Shown: positions 51,165 to 59,409, counted from the stretch's first letter. The stretch: 64,000 bases of DNA from Streptomyces marincola (GCF_020410765.1 NZ_CP084541.1:2289001-2353000), one strand, 5' to 3'. The notes: generated by a model from the sequence alone, not told the origin. Program-made: numbers and translations.

Positions 51165-51373
51165 TTCGAATGGCATGACGGTGGTGGGTGCGCAGGTGGC
51201 CAGCGCTCGTCGTGTTGGACGCCACGGTGAAGACCACGCCGGAAGGATCGCGGGGGCCCGGCAGTTCGCCGGTCAGCGGTTCCGCTGCCACGGTGGAGTG
51301 GCCCAGGAAAAGGCCATGCCCTCACCCTGCCCACCTACCAGGGCAGTTGACACTGCCCGAGGGTGGGCCCGGC

Positions 51374-51604
51374 CTATGCCGGACCGTCCTCGACCCGCAG
51401 TTCGTTCGTCCATGCCTGGGCCGTGGCGAGGTCCGGCGTCGTACCGGTGATCCGGTAGGCGAACGCGTTCCACTCCTCCAAGACCCGGGGCTCGTCGGGC
51501 CGGAGGTGGCCGGCACCGCCGTGGATGGGCCGGTGGCGGCGGTAGGTGTCCATCGGGGGGCGGCGCCGTTTGTCGTAGGCGGACAGCGGGTCGGCGGCAT
51601 CCAC
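51374..51604 (-). pseudogene. Fragment of a small conserved-looking ORF (76 aa)
   Basis: The frame from GTG at 51604 gives VDAADPLSAYDKRRR, then TYRRHRPIHGG and EEWNAFAYRITGTTPDLATAQAW, which reads like real protein. There is no ribosome site, and a plausible start (ATG GCC AAG CAC at about 51661) lies upstream in a frame displaced by one base, so an indel has probably broken the gene. Function unknown; such ORFs often follow XRE/TPR regulators in Streptomyces. Confidence 0.4.
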
Positions 51605-51689
51605 GCGCGGGACGGCACGCGGGGGGCTGGTTCGCGGGTCCGGGACGGCGGTGCTTGGCCATGTCCTCGATGGTCTCGGGCCGTTGAGG

Positions 51690-52100
51690 TCTCCGGGTGA
51701 GTGGCGGCGAAGTCCCGTGCTCTGGTACGGACGTCCTGGACGGCGGCGGTGTCATAGGGCCGGGTGGCGTCCAGCAGGGTGTTGAGACGGGCGGCCACCA
51801 GGACGGAGTCGATGCGGGCGGCGGCGTCCAGGGCTTGGTGGGCCCCGGCGGCACCGCGTTCGGCATCATCTTCGTCCAGCAGGGCGGCGGCCAGGCCGAT
51901 GCGGTCCCTCACCTGCACGCGATCGAAGCCCGGCTTGCGCGGTTGCAGGGCGTCGGCGAAGTGGACGCTCGCGGCCGGGCCTCGACCGAGGCCTGCGAGG
52001 TCGCGCGCGGAGACCGCACGAGCGCCGGCGTGCTCAGCAGGGGCACCCAGCCGCGCCGCCGCGCGCGCTGTCCGGTCGTCGCACCACCACGCGCCGGGCG
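51690..52100 (-). pseudogene. Remnant of a Streptomyces-type regulator C-terminal (TPR-like) region
   Basis: A reading frame without start codon runs leftward from about 52100: CDDRTARAAARLG, ARDLAGLGRGPAAS, FADALQPRKPGFDRVQVRD, LAAALLDEDDAERGAAGAHQ, then RIDSVLVAARLNTLL and YDTAAVQDVRTRARDFAATHP. This resembles the helical C-terminus of XRE-type regulators with TPR-like tails common in Streptomyces. The N-terminal DNA-binding part is missing; upstream DNA is occupied by the rightward terpene-synthase-like gene. The frame runs past the expected end without a stop, consistent with decay. Confidence 0.4.
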
Positions 52101-52199
52101 CACGGGGTGTGCGCGCGCACGGGCGCGGGGCACGAAGCAGTCAGCCAGTCAGCCGGCGGGACCGCGGGGACTGCGGAGGGCTGCCGAGAGGAGACCCGC

Positions 52200-53285
52200 G
52201 TGCGCGAGACCGGTACCGACGCGCCCGTCACCGACCCGCCCGTGCTCTACTGCCCGATCGCCCCCGCGGTGCACCCCCAGGCCGAGCGGATCGAGGCCGA
52301 GTGCCGCGCGTGGCTCGCCGCCTGGGGGCTGTTCGCCGACGAGGCGGGCCGGGCCAGGCTCGCGGGGGCGCGCGCGGGCGAGTTGGCGGCCCGGGTGCTG
52401 CCGCGCGGGTCGAGCGAGGGCGTCCGGCTGGTGGCCGACTACCGCATGTGGCTGTTCGCCTTCGACGACCTGGCCGCCGCGGGAACGGCCGCGCACCGCT
52501 CGTGGCCCGGGCTCGCCACCGCGAGCTGCCGCCTGCGGCGCGTGCTCGACGCCCCGTGGGCCGACCCCGGCGGCGACCCGTGGGCGCGGGCGCTGCGCGA
52601 ACTGCGGCTGCGCGTCGAGGCGTTGGCCACGCCGGTGCAGCTCGACCGCTGGATCGCGGCGACCGGTCACTACCTGGCCGGCCTGGTCTGGGAGGGAGCC
52701 CACCGGCGCACCGGCGCCGCCCCCTCGCTGAACGACTGGGCGGTCCACCACCTGCACTCCGGCGCGGCGCCCGCGTGCGTCGCGCTGCTCGATGTCGTCG
52801 AGGGGTACGAACTGCCGACCGCCCAGGCGCTGCGCCCGGAGATCAGGGCGCTGACGGAGATGTGCGCGACGCTCGTCGCGTGGGACGGCGACATCGTCGC
52901 CCGCGCCAGGGGCGTGTCCCGCCCCGGCGGCCGGCGGGACCTGGTGGACCTGACCGCGCGCGAGTACGGCTGCCCGCCGGCGCAGGCGCTGCTGCGCGCG
53001 GTGGCCGGGCGGGACCGCGTCATGCAGCGGTTCCAGACCGTGCGGGCCCGCGTCGAGCCGGGCGCGCCCGAGCCGGTGCGCCGTTACCTCGCGGGCCTGT
53101 CCACGTGGGTGCGGGGCCACCTCGACTGGTCGGTGCGCCCGGACGGCTACCGGCGCGGCGGGGCCCCGCCCCCGGGGCGGGTCCGGCTCAGCGGCCGGCC
53201 GTCCGCGCCGGACGACCGGCCGCTGCCGCTGCCGGCCCTGGCCTGGTGGTGGCGGATGCCGGGGGACGCACCGGCGCGCCGGTAG
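52200..53285 (+). CDS. Class I terpene-synthase-like protein with degraded metal-binding motifs
   Basis: 361 residues from GTG at 52200 after GAGGAG. The fold pattern of bacterial class I terpene synthases is visible: YCPIAPAVHPQAERIEAECRAW at the N-terminus, MWLFAFDDLAAAGTAAHRSW at the DDxxD position, a central helix with R-T-G-A-A-P-S-L-N-D-W, and LVAWDGDIVARARGV at the NSE position. Only two Asp of the first motif remain and no third acid follows. In the NSE triad Ser is replaced by Ala and Glu is absent. It may have altered Mg binding, a non-canonical reaction or no cyclase activity. A glycosyltransferase gene follows on the same strand. Confidence 0.7.
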   Translation: MRETGTDAPVTDPPVLYCPIAPAVHPQAERIEAECRAWLAAWGLFADEAGRARLAGARAGELAARVLPRGSSEGVRLVADYRMWLFAFDDLAAAGTAAHRSWPGLATASCRLRRVLDAPWADPGGDPWARALRELRLRVEALATPVQLDRWIAATGHYLAGLVWEGAHRRTGAAPSLNDWAVHHLHSGAAPACVALLDVVEGYELPTAQALRPEIRALTEMCATLVAWDGDIVARARGVSRPGGRRDLVDLTAREYGCPPAQALLRAVAGRDRVMQRFQTVRARVEPGAPEPVRRYLAGLSTWVRGHLDWSVRPDGYRRGGAPPPGRVRLSGRPSAPDDRPLPLPALAWWWRMPGDAPARR

Positions 53286-53387
53286 CCGGCCGGCGCGAGG
53301 GGGCGGGGCGCGGGTGCCCGGCGCGCGAGCCGCCGCGGCACGGGCGGGCGCCGGAACGGAGCCCGTGCGCGACTCCCGCATGCGAAA

Positions 53388-53411
53388 GGCAAGGAGACCT
53401 CGCTCCTTGCC
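53388..53411. promoter_or_regulatory. Perfect 9-bp inverted repeat GGCAAGGAG-N6-CTCCTTGCC
   Basis: Arms 53388-53396 and 53403-53411 lie between the terpene-synthase-like gene and the rightward glycosyltransferase gene. There is no T-run and a TATAG box follows at about 53422, so it could be an operator over the glycosyltransferase promoter or a terminator for the upstream gene. Confidence 0.5.
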
Positions 53412-53510
53412 ACTCTCAACGTATAGCGCACCGGGGGGCTTGCCACAAGGCCCGGGCCGTGGCGCACAATCGGCGGCTCAGCCCGGCATTCACAGGAACG
53501 AGGACGCCGC

Positions 53511-54746
53511 ATGCGCGTGTTGTTGACGTCGGTGGGATCGCGCGGAGACGTCGAACCGGTGGTGGCACTGGCGGTGCGCCTGCGGGAACTCGGCGCGGAG
53601 GCACGGGTGTGCGTCCCGCCGGACGAGGAGTTCGCGGCGCTGCTCGCGCGGGCCGACGTGCCGTTCGTCCCGCTCGGCCCGCCGGTGCGCCCGATGGTCG
53701 CGGGGCCGAGGCCGCCCACGGCGGACGACGCGTTCCGTTACGCCGCCGAGCTGGTCGCCGCGCGGTTCGGCACGCTCGGCGAGGCGGCCGAGGGATGTGA
53801 CGCGCTGCTGGCCACGGGCCTGCTGCCGGCCGGCGCGCGGGACGTCGCCGAACACCGGGGCATCCCCTACGTGTACGCGTGCTTCCAGCTCTACGGGATG
53901 CCGTCGCGGCACTTCCCGCCGGGGGCCAGGCCGGGCACGCAGTCCCCGCCGGAGGTGACCGACCTCGACGCGCTGTGGGAGGCGGACGCCCGGCGGGTGA
54001 ACGCGCTGTACGGCGACGCGCTCAACAGCCACCGGGCGGCGATCGGCCTGCCACCGGTGGACAACGTACGCGACCACGTGTTCACCGCCCGGCCGTGGCT
54101 CGCGGCGGACGCGACGCTGTGCCCCTCGCGGGGCATGACGGACCTCGACCTCGTGCAGACCGGGGCCTGGCTGCTGCCCGACGAGCGTCCGCTGCCCGCG
54201 GATCTCGAAGCGTTCCTGGACGCGGGGGCGCCACCGGTGTACGTGGGCTTCGGCAGCATCGCCTCGTACGTCCCCGAGGACATCGCCCGGGTGGCCGTCG
54301 GAGCGGTCCGCGCGCAGGGCCGCCGCGTCGTTCTCGCGCGCGGCTGGGCCGAGTTGGCGCCGGTCGACGACGCGGACGACTGCTTCGCCGTCGGCGAGGT
54401 CAACCAGCAGGCGCTGTTCCCCCGGGTCGCCGCCGTCGTGCACCACGGCGGCGCGGGCACCACGACGGCGGCGGCGCGGGCCGGCGCGCCGCAGGTGGTG
54501 GTGCCCCAGATCGCGGATCAGCCCTACTGGGCCGCCCGCGTGGCCGAGCTCGGCATCGGCGCGGCGCACAACGGCCCGAGGCCGACCCTCGGCTCCCTGT
54601 CCGCCGCGCTCGCGGCGGCCCTGGCGCCCGGCGTCCGGGCGCGGGCGGGCGCCGTGGCCGGCGCGGTCCGCGCCGACGGGGCGGCGGTGGCGGCGCGCCG
54701 GCTGCTCGACTCGGTCGGCCGCCGCGGGCTGCCCGGGGGCGCGTGA
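53511..54746 (+). CDS. GT1-family (GtfE/UGT-like) glycosyltransferase
   Basis: 411 residues. N-terminal VLLTSVGSRGDVEPVVALAVRL is the hallmark of antibiotic- and sterol-type GT-B enzymes; PPVYVGFGSIASYVPEDIA is the linker and HHGGAGTTTAAARAGAPQVVVP the donor-binding motif, followed by QIADQPYWAARVAELGIG with the conserved DQ. It should glycosylate a small hydrophobic acceptor. The nearest candidate makers of an acceptor are the terpene-synthase-like gene upstream and the PKS operon, which has its own GT. It is monocistronic, with a dyad at 53388-53411 in its promoter region. Confidence 0.9.
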   Translation: MRVLLTSVGSRGDVEPVVALAVRLRELGAEARVCVPPDEEFAALLARADVPFVPLGPPVRPMVAGPRPPTADDAFRYAAELVAARFGTLGEAAEGCDALLATGLLPAGARDVAEHRGIPYVYACFQLYGMPSRHFPPGARPGTQSPPEVTDLDALWEADARRVNALYGDALNSHRAAIGLPPVDNVRDHVFTARPWLAADATLCPSRGMTDLDLVQTGAWLLPDERPLPADLEAFLDAGAPPVYVGFGSIASYVPEDIARVAVGAVRAQGRRVVLARGWAELAPVDDADDCFAVGEVNQQALFPRVAAVVHHGGAGTTTAAARAGAPQVVVPQIADQPYWAARVAELGIGAAHNGPRPTLGSLSAALAAALAPGVRARAGAVAGAVRADGAAVAARRLLDSVGRRGLPGGA

Positions 54747-54854
54747 GACGTCGGGGCGCACCGGGAACGGGGCGGGCGCGGGTTTCGGCGCGGCGCGGCG
54801 GGGCACCCGGAAGGATCTCAGCGCATCGCCGAGCCGCCGTAGGGGAGAGCGCTC

Positions 54855-55103
54855 ATGAGCACACCGCAGCCGGGCCCCGACCCGGTGCCGCCGTCGCCCA
54901 CGCCGCCGCCCGATCCGGGCGGGCCCACCCCGGGACCGCTCCCCGGTCCCGTGCCGGGCCCGCCGCCCGCGCCGCCGCCGGGGCCGCCGCCCGAGCCGAT
55001 GCCGCCGCCCGAGCCCGACCCGGTGCCGCCCGCGCCGCCGGGGCCCGACCATCCCGAGCCGCGCCCCCAGCCCGCGCCACCGCCCGCGCCGCCGCCGACC
55101 TGA
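54855..55103 (+). CDS. Extremely Pro-rich small protein, 82 aa
   Basis: ATG at 54855 with AGGGGAG 7 nt upstream. 47 of 82 residues are Pro, in PGP, PPP and PxPxP patterns with scattered Glu/Asp and no signal peptide. It would form an extended polyproline-II rod. GC-rich DNA easily produces spurious Pro-rich frames, so the evidence is the good start region and the absence of any competing gene. A hairpin follows at 55116-55150. Function unknown. Confidence 0.45.
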   Translation: MSTPQPGPDPVPPSPTPPPDPGGPTPGPLPGPVPGPPPAPPPGPPPEPMPPPEPDPVPPAPPGPDHPEPRPQPAPPPAPPPT

Positions 55104-55115
55104 CGGGCCGCGGTC

Positions 55116-55150
55116 GCCGTCCTGGCCGGCGCCCGCCGGCTCAGGACGGC
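55116..55150. terminator. Bidirectional hairpin terminator
   Basis: GCCGTCCTG (55116-55124) and CAGGACGGC (55142-55150) pair perfectly, with a further GCCGGC/GCCGGC pairing inside the loop. It lies between the convergent Pro-rich ORF and the SGNH gene. Confidence 0.65.
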
Positions 55151-55164
55151 GGCGCCCGCCGGCT

Positions 55165-55896
55165 TCAGGACAGCGCGGCCGCGACCGCGGGGAACCAGCG
55201 GTCGGCGATCTTCCTGGTGCCCGAGTCGTTCGGGTGAACGCCGTCGCCGGTGTCGGTGGCCGTGGAGAACCCGGTCCACTGGTCGACCACGACGACCGGC
55301 GACCGCTCGGTGCTCAGCCCGGCCGCCCACCCCGGGATGGCCGCGTTGAGGTCGACGACGCGTTGCGCGCACGCGGAGCACGAGGTCGGCGCCATCGGAA
55401 TGATCTGCGCCGCCAGCACCGTGACGTCCGGGTTCTCGGCCCGCATCTGCCCGACCAGGGTGGTGTAGGCGGCCAGGACGGCGTCGGTGGAGCGGTTGCT
55501 CCACACGTCGTTGGTGCCCAGGTGCATGAGCACGATGTCGGGCGAGGTCTGGGCCAGCCAGGGGGGCAGCTGGTTCTGGGCGGCCATGTTGGTGGCCAGG
55601 ATGCCGCCGTGGCCCTCGTGCTCGCCGTCGTACGCGAAGCCGCAGCCCTGCGGCGCCTGGGTGCCGACGAAGTCGACCTCGGTGTGCCCGGCCGCCTGGA
55701 GGTCCTGCCACAGCAGGGCGCGCCAGCAGCCGGGGGAACCGGTGATCGAGTCGCCGAGCGGCATGATCCGGACCGGCTCGGCGGACTGGGCCGGCCGCGG
55801 GATCAGCAGGGCGAGCAGGAGGAACGCGGCCAGCGCCGCGGTGCGGAGCAAAGGGTGCCGCGCGGGGGCGCGCAGCGGTGCGGTGCGGGGTGACAT
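55165..55896 (-). CDS. Secreted SGNH/GDSL hydrolase
   Basis: 243 residues from ATG at 55896 with AAGGAG upstream. A signal peptide spans residues 1-39 (LLRTAALAAFLLLALLIPRPAQSA). SGNH blocks are complete: block I MPLGDSITGS (Ser), block II GHGGILATN (Gly), block III HLGTNDVW (Asn) and block V DGVHPNDSG (Asp, His). Five Cys in the mature part suggest disulfides. It resembles carbohydrate-esterase-3-like acetyl esterases of Streptomyces that remove acetyl groups from plant polysaccharides, but lipase activity is possible. It has no operon partner. Confidence 0.9.
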   Translation of the reverse strand: MSPRTAPLRAPARHPLLRTAALAAFLLLALLIPRPAQSAEPVRIMPLGDSITGSPGCWRALLWQDLQAAGHTEVDFVGTQAPQGCGFAYDGEHEGHGGILATNMAAQNQLPPWLAQTSPDIVLMHLGTNDVWSNRSTDAVLAAYTTLVGQMRAENPDVTVLAAQIIPMAPTSCSACAQRVVDLNAAIPGWAAGLSTERSPVVVVDQWTGFSTATDTGDGVHPNDSGTRKIADRWFPAVAAALS

Positions 55897-56020
55897 GAGT
55901 CGGCTCCTTGGCAGGTCGAAGCAGGTCGAAGTCCCGCCGGACGCGCGGGCCGGTCCGCCGGCCCGTGCTCAGCCCCCTTCCGGTGGCTCCGGCATTCTGC
56001 CCCCGCGCGCGCCGTTCCAT

Positions 56021-57274
56021 TCACGCGGCGCCGGGCGCCCGTTCCGCCGCGTGCGGCCGCGCGCGCCCCAGGCGCACCGGCAGCACCTCGGGCCCGTGGG
56101 AGATGAAGGACTCTATGGGCGGCGGCGCCGGGTCGGCCGGCTCCATGGCGGGGAAGCGCTCGAACAGCGCGGGCAGCGCGGCGCGCGCCTCCATGCGCGC
56201 CAGCGGGGCGCCCAGGCAGTAGTGGACGCCGTGGCCGAACGCCAGGTGGTCGCGCGGCGGCCTGGTCACGTCGAACACGGCGGCGTCGGGGCCGTGTTGC
56301 TCGGGGTCGGTCCCCGCTGCGGCGAACACCGCGAGGATCGCCTCGCCGGTGTCTATGGTCACCCCGGAGTCGAGTGCTATCGGCTCGGTCGCGTAGCGCA
56401 GCGGGAGGCTGGCCACCGAGGGGGCCCAGCGCAGCGTCTCCTCGATCACCGCGTCCCAGCCGACGCGGCCGGAGCGGACCAGCGCGAGCTGCGCGGGGTG
56501 GGCCAGCAGTCCCATGACGGCGTTGGCCAGCAGGTTGACCGTGGTCTCGTGCCCGGCGGAGAGCACGAGCAGCAGGGTGTCGAGCAGTTCCTGCTCGGTG
56601 AGCCGGTCGTCGCCGTCCCTGGCTTCGATCAGCGCGGTGGCCAGGTCGTCGTCCGGCCTGGCCCGTTTGAACGCGGTCAACTCGGTGAGTATCTCGTACA
56701 GCTGGCGGTAGTTGGCGGCGGCCCGCTCGGGCGGTACCGAGGTGCGGAAGATGCTGTCCATCGTGCGCAGCATCCCGGGCTGGAGGTGCGCGGGCACCCC
56801 GTACAGCTCGCATATGACCCGTATCGGCAGGGGCTGGGCGAACGCGGCCCGCAGGTCGACCGGTTGGTCCGCGGGCCGGGCGGCCATGCCGTCGAGCAGG
56901 TCGCGCGTGATGTCGTCGATGCGGGGGGCGAGGGCGCGCGTGCGGCGGGCGGTGAACGCCGGGGCGACCAGCTTGCGCAGCCGGGTGTGGTCCATGCCGT
57001 GCGCGGTGAACATGTTCCTGACCGCCACCCACGTGTACAGCGGCCAGGTCTCGGGGATGCGGCCGGCGATGAACTCCGGCCAGTGCTTGCGGGCGTCCTT
57101 GGACACGCGCGGGTCGGTCAGCAGCCGTTTTATCAGGGCGTGACTGGTGATGGCCCAGGCCCCGACACCGCCGGGGAGTAGGACACGGACGGCGGGGCCT
57201 TCCGCGCGGAGACGCGCGGCCTCACCGGGGACGTCCGCTCCGGTGGGGTCGAGGACGATCGGCTCACGGTCCAC
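56021..57274 (-). CDS. Cytochrome P450, CYP154-like, conservon-associated
   Basis: 417 residues from GTG at 57274 (AAGGGGA upstream). It has the full P450 set: I-helix LVLSAGHETTVNLL, K-helix EETLRW (ExxR present) and heme loop HLAFGHGVHYCLGAPLARMEA with the Cys thiolate. It is the last gene of the conservon operon. In S. coelicolor two conservons end in a CYP157-CYP154 pair (established knowledge), which I use for the family call. Its first 142 nt overlap the end of the CYP157-like frame. Likely an electron-transfer-dependent monooxygenase; substrate unknown. Confidence 0.88.
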   Translation of the reverse strand: MDREPIVLDPTGADVPGEAARLRAEGPAVRVLLPGGVGAWAITSHALIKRLLTDPRVSKDARKHWPEFIAGRIPETWPLYTWVAVRNMFTAHGMDHTRLRKLVAPAFTARRTRALAPRIDDITRDLLDGMAARPADQPVDLRAAFAQPLPIRVICELYGVPAHLQPGMLRTMDSIFRTSVPPERAAANYRQLYEILTELTAFKRARPDDDLATALIEARDGDDRLTEQELLDTLLLVLSAGHETTVNLLANAVMGLLAHPAQLALVRSGRVGWDAVIEETLRWAPSVASLPLRYATEPIALDSGVTIDTGEAILAVFAAAGTDPEQHGPDAAVFDVTRPPRDHLAFGHGVHYCLGAPLARMEARAALPALFERFPAMEPADPAPPPIESFISHGPEVLPVRLGRARPHAAERAPGAA

Positions 57275-58488
57275 GGGCTTGTCCCCTTCTGATCGGGTGC
57301 GATCGGCGTGAAGGTGGCCGGCAGCTCGGTGAGGGCGCGGTGGAACGGCCCGGGCCGCCAGGTGAGTTGGGCGAAGGGCACGGTGAGGCGGATGTCGCAC
57401 AGCCAGGACGTGAGCCGGTCGATCGCCGTGGTGGCGATGAGCACGGCGGGCTGCTGCGCGGGGCAGGCGTGCGGCCCGGCGGCGAACGCGAGGTGCGCGC
57501 CCGAGTCGGAACGCGGTCCTGGCGGCAGGTCGCAGGGCGCGGTGTTGGCCGCCGCGTAGGAGACGAGCACGGGGGTGCCGGCCGGGATCCACGTGCCGTG
57601 CAGGTCGACGTCGCGCCGCGGGTAGTGCGCGGAGTAGTTGGCCACGGGCGGGTCGTTCCACAGCACGTCGGTGATGGCGTCGGTGACGGTCAGGGCGCCG
57701 CTTGAGACCGTCCGGTAGTAGCGCGGGTCGGACAGCATGCGGGCCAGGGCGTTGCCCATCAGGTTGACCAGCGGGTCGTAGCCGGCGGCGAGGGTCGTCA
57801 CCAGCTGGCCGATCACCTCCTCCTCGCTCAGCTCGACCGGGTGGTCGATCAGCCACGAGGTGAAGTCGTGTCCCGGCCTCTCCCGCTTGGCCGCGACGAG
57901 TTCGGCGAGCAGGTTGATGTACTCGTCGTTCGCGTGGTGCGCCTCCTCGGGCGAGTGGGCGTCGAACATGCCGTTCGCCCCGGCCACCAGGCGGGGGCTC
58001 GCCTCCTCGGGGACGCCGAAGACGCCGCCGAAGATCAGCAGGGGGAGGTGCCGCACGTACTCGCTGATCAGGTCGACCTCGCCGCGGTCAGCGAAGCCGC
58101 TGATCAGCGCGTCGGCGGAGCGGTGCACCAGGTCGCGCAGCTCGTGCGGCTCGATCAGGGCCAGGCTGTCGGTGGTGGCGCGGCGGTAACGGGCGTGCAC
58201 CTCGCCGTCGTTGAACAGGGCGTTGGCGCGCCACATCAGGATGGGCAGCAACTGGCTGTCGGCCGGCAGGGTGTGCTGCCACACCCGCGGGTCCTTGGAG
58301 TAGGTGTCGGTGTCGTGCAGCACTTCGAGCGCGGCCCGGTAGCCGGTCACCAGCGTCGCCCGGACCCCGGGGGCCAGTTCGACGGGGGCGCAGGCGCCGT
58401 AGGAACGGAGCTTCGCGTAGACGGCGTGCGGGTCCGCGGCGAAGTCCGGTCCGTAGATCGGTACCGGCTGCATGGGGTCGTTGGTCAC
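57133..58488 (-). CDS. Cytochrome P450, CYP157-like, without the EXXR motif
   Basis: 451 residues from GTG at 58488 (GTGA overlap with cvnD). The heme loop HLAFAAGPHACPAQQPAV with Cys is present. The K-helix ExxR is missing: the position reads TDVLWNDPP, and the I-helix AGxxT reads AGYDP, so the usual acid-alcohol pair is absent. Loss of EXXR is documented for the CYP157 family of Streptomyces (established knowledge). The C-terminal 48 residues lie out of frame over the start of the CYP154-like gene. Its chemistry is uncertain, perhaps a scaffold or a ligand-binding P450. Confidence 0.85.
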   Translation of the reverse strand: MTNDPMQPVPIYGPDFAADPHAVYAKLRSYGACAPVELAPGVRATLVTGYRAALEVLHDTDTYSKDPRVWQHTLPADSQLLPILMWRANALFNDGEVHARYRRATTDSLALIEPHELRDLVHRSADALISGFADRGEVDLISEYVRHLPLLIFGGVFGVPEEASPRLVAGANGMFDAHSPEEAHHANDEYINLLAELVAAKRERPGHDFTSWLIDHPVELSEEEVIGQLVTTLAAGYDPLVNLMGNALARMLSDPRYYRTVSSGALTVTDAITDVLWNDPPVANYSAHYPRRDVDLHGTWIPAGTPVLVSYAAANTAPCDLPPGPRSDSGAHLAFAAGPHACPAQQPAVLIATTAIDRLTSWLCDIRLTVPFAQLTWRPGPFHRALTELPATFTPIAPDQKGTSPWTVSRSSSTPPERTSPVRPRVSARKAPPSVSYSPAVSGPGPSPVTP

Positions 58489-59084
58489 GACTGCTCCAGG
58501 GCGGGGAGTTTCAGCACGTGCTCGGCGAGCGCGAGCAGCGCGTTCAGCGACGTGCCGCGGTCGCGGGCGTCGCAGGTGACGAGCGGGGTGTCCGGGGCCA
58601 GGTCGAGCGCCTGCCGCAGGTCCTCCTCGGGGTAGTGGGGCGAGTCGGGGAAGTCGTTGAGCGCCACCGCGTACTCGATGCCCTGCTCCTCGATCATGCC
58701 CATCACCTCGAAGGAATCTCCTATCCGCCGGGTGTCCGCGAGGACCAGCGCGCCGAGCGCGCCGCGCGTCAGGTCCTCCCACAGGGCGTGGAACCGCTTC
58801 TGCCCCGGGGTGCCGAACAGGCACAGCGCCAGGTCGTCGCCCAGGGAGATGCGGCCGTAGTCGAGGCCGACGGTCGTGGTGGTCTTGTCCCTGACCCCGT
58901 GCAGGTGGTCGACAAGCGAGCCGGTGGCGGTCATCACCTCCTCCGTCCGCAGCGGCGGGATCTCCGACAGGGTGCGGATGATGGTGGTCTTGCCGACGCC
59001 GAACGGGCCACTGACGATCACCTTGACCAGTTGCTGGTCCGGGTTGCGCAGGTAGATGCCCCTACTGGAGTGCGCGAAGTCCAC
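58485..59084 (-). CDS. cvnD: Conservon GTPase CvnD
   Basis: 199 residues from GTG at 59084, overlapping cvnC by 23 nt. G-motifs are visible: G1 VSGPFGVGKTTIIRTL, G3 LFGTPGQKRF (DxxG replaced by GTPG, usual in this family) and the NKxD-like region VALNDFPD. In conservons this Ras-like protein is membrane-recruited with CvnB and CvnC and cycles under control of the CvnA kinase-like protein, resembling a eukaryotic G-protein relay. Confidence 0.93.
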   Translation of the reverse strand: MDFAHSSRGIYLRNPDQQLVKVIVSGPFGVGKTTIIRTLSEIPPLRTEEVMTATGSLVDHLHGVRDKTTTTVGLDYGRISLGDDLALCLFGTPGQKRFHALWEDLTRGALGALVLADTRRIGDSFEVMGMIEEQGIEYAVALNDFPDSPHYPEEDLRQALDLAPDTPLVTCDARDRGTSLNALLALAEHVLKLPALEQS

Positions 59085-59409
59085 GGATCACCCTTTCGAG
59101 GATGTGCTTGTCGGGCTGTTCGCCCGTCGTGAGCGCGAGGGGCGCCCGCACGATGAGGAGCCCCTGGTCGAAGAGGTCGCTGGCGAGGACCTTGACGAAG
59201 CTGACGGGCAGGGACAGATGGGCGGCCACTTCGGCGAGCGGCAGCGCGCCCTGCTGGAGGATCTCCATCACCCGCTGTCCGGCGGGCGTCACGTCGCCCG
59301 GGATCTCCTCGATGGCGCACCGCAGCACGGTGAGCCGGTCGAGGACGTTCCGGCTGGGGCGCGTTCTGCCGCCAGTCCAGACGTAGGGCGGAATCAGCCG
59401 CCGGTTCAT
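59062..59409 (-). CDS. cvnC: Conservon DUF742 protein CvnC
   Basis: 115 residues from ATG at 59409 with AAGGGAG upstream. It carries the DUF742 pattern RLIPPYVWTGGRTRPSRNVLDRLTVL (read in pieces), HLSLPVSFVKVLASDLFDQGLLIVR and KHILERVIRGLRAL, a winged-helix-like fold. It is the third conservon component and binds CvnD in characterised systems. Separated from cvnB by 93 nt, the largest gap in the operon. Confidence 0.93.
   Translation of the reverse strand: MNRRLIPPYVWTGGRTRPSRNVLDRLTVLRCAIEEIPGDVTPAGQRVMEILQQGALPLAEVAAHLSLPVSFVKVLASDLFDQGLLIVRAPLALTTGEQPDKHILERVIRGLRALQ

Larger units (their letters stand above)
50797..51373. promoter_or_regulatory. 577-nt gene-free region upstream of the PKS operon
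   Basis: No believable gene. The part 51030-51180 is clearly less GC-rich than the rest of the window and holds two ATTGTCAT direct repeats (51080-51101) and a long interrupted dyad (51125-51164). Together these mark it as the likely promoter and control region of the leftward PKS operon. Confidence 0.6.

Noticed and set aside
52200..53285. Geosmin or 2-methylisoborneol synthase
   Set aside because: Length and motifs do not fit: geosmin synthase has two full domains with intact motifs, and the 2-MIB synthase has an adjacent methyltransferase and a Pro-rich N-terminus.
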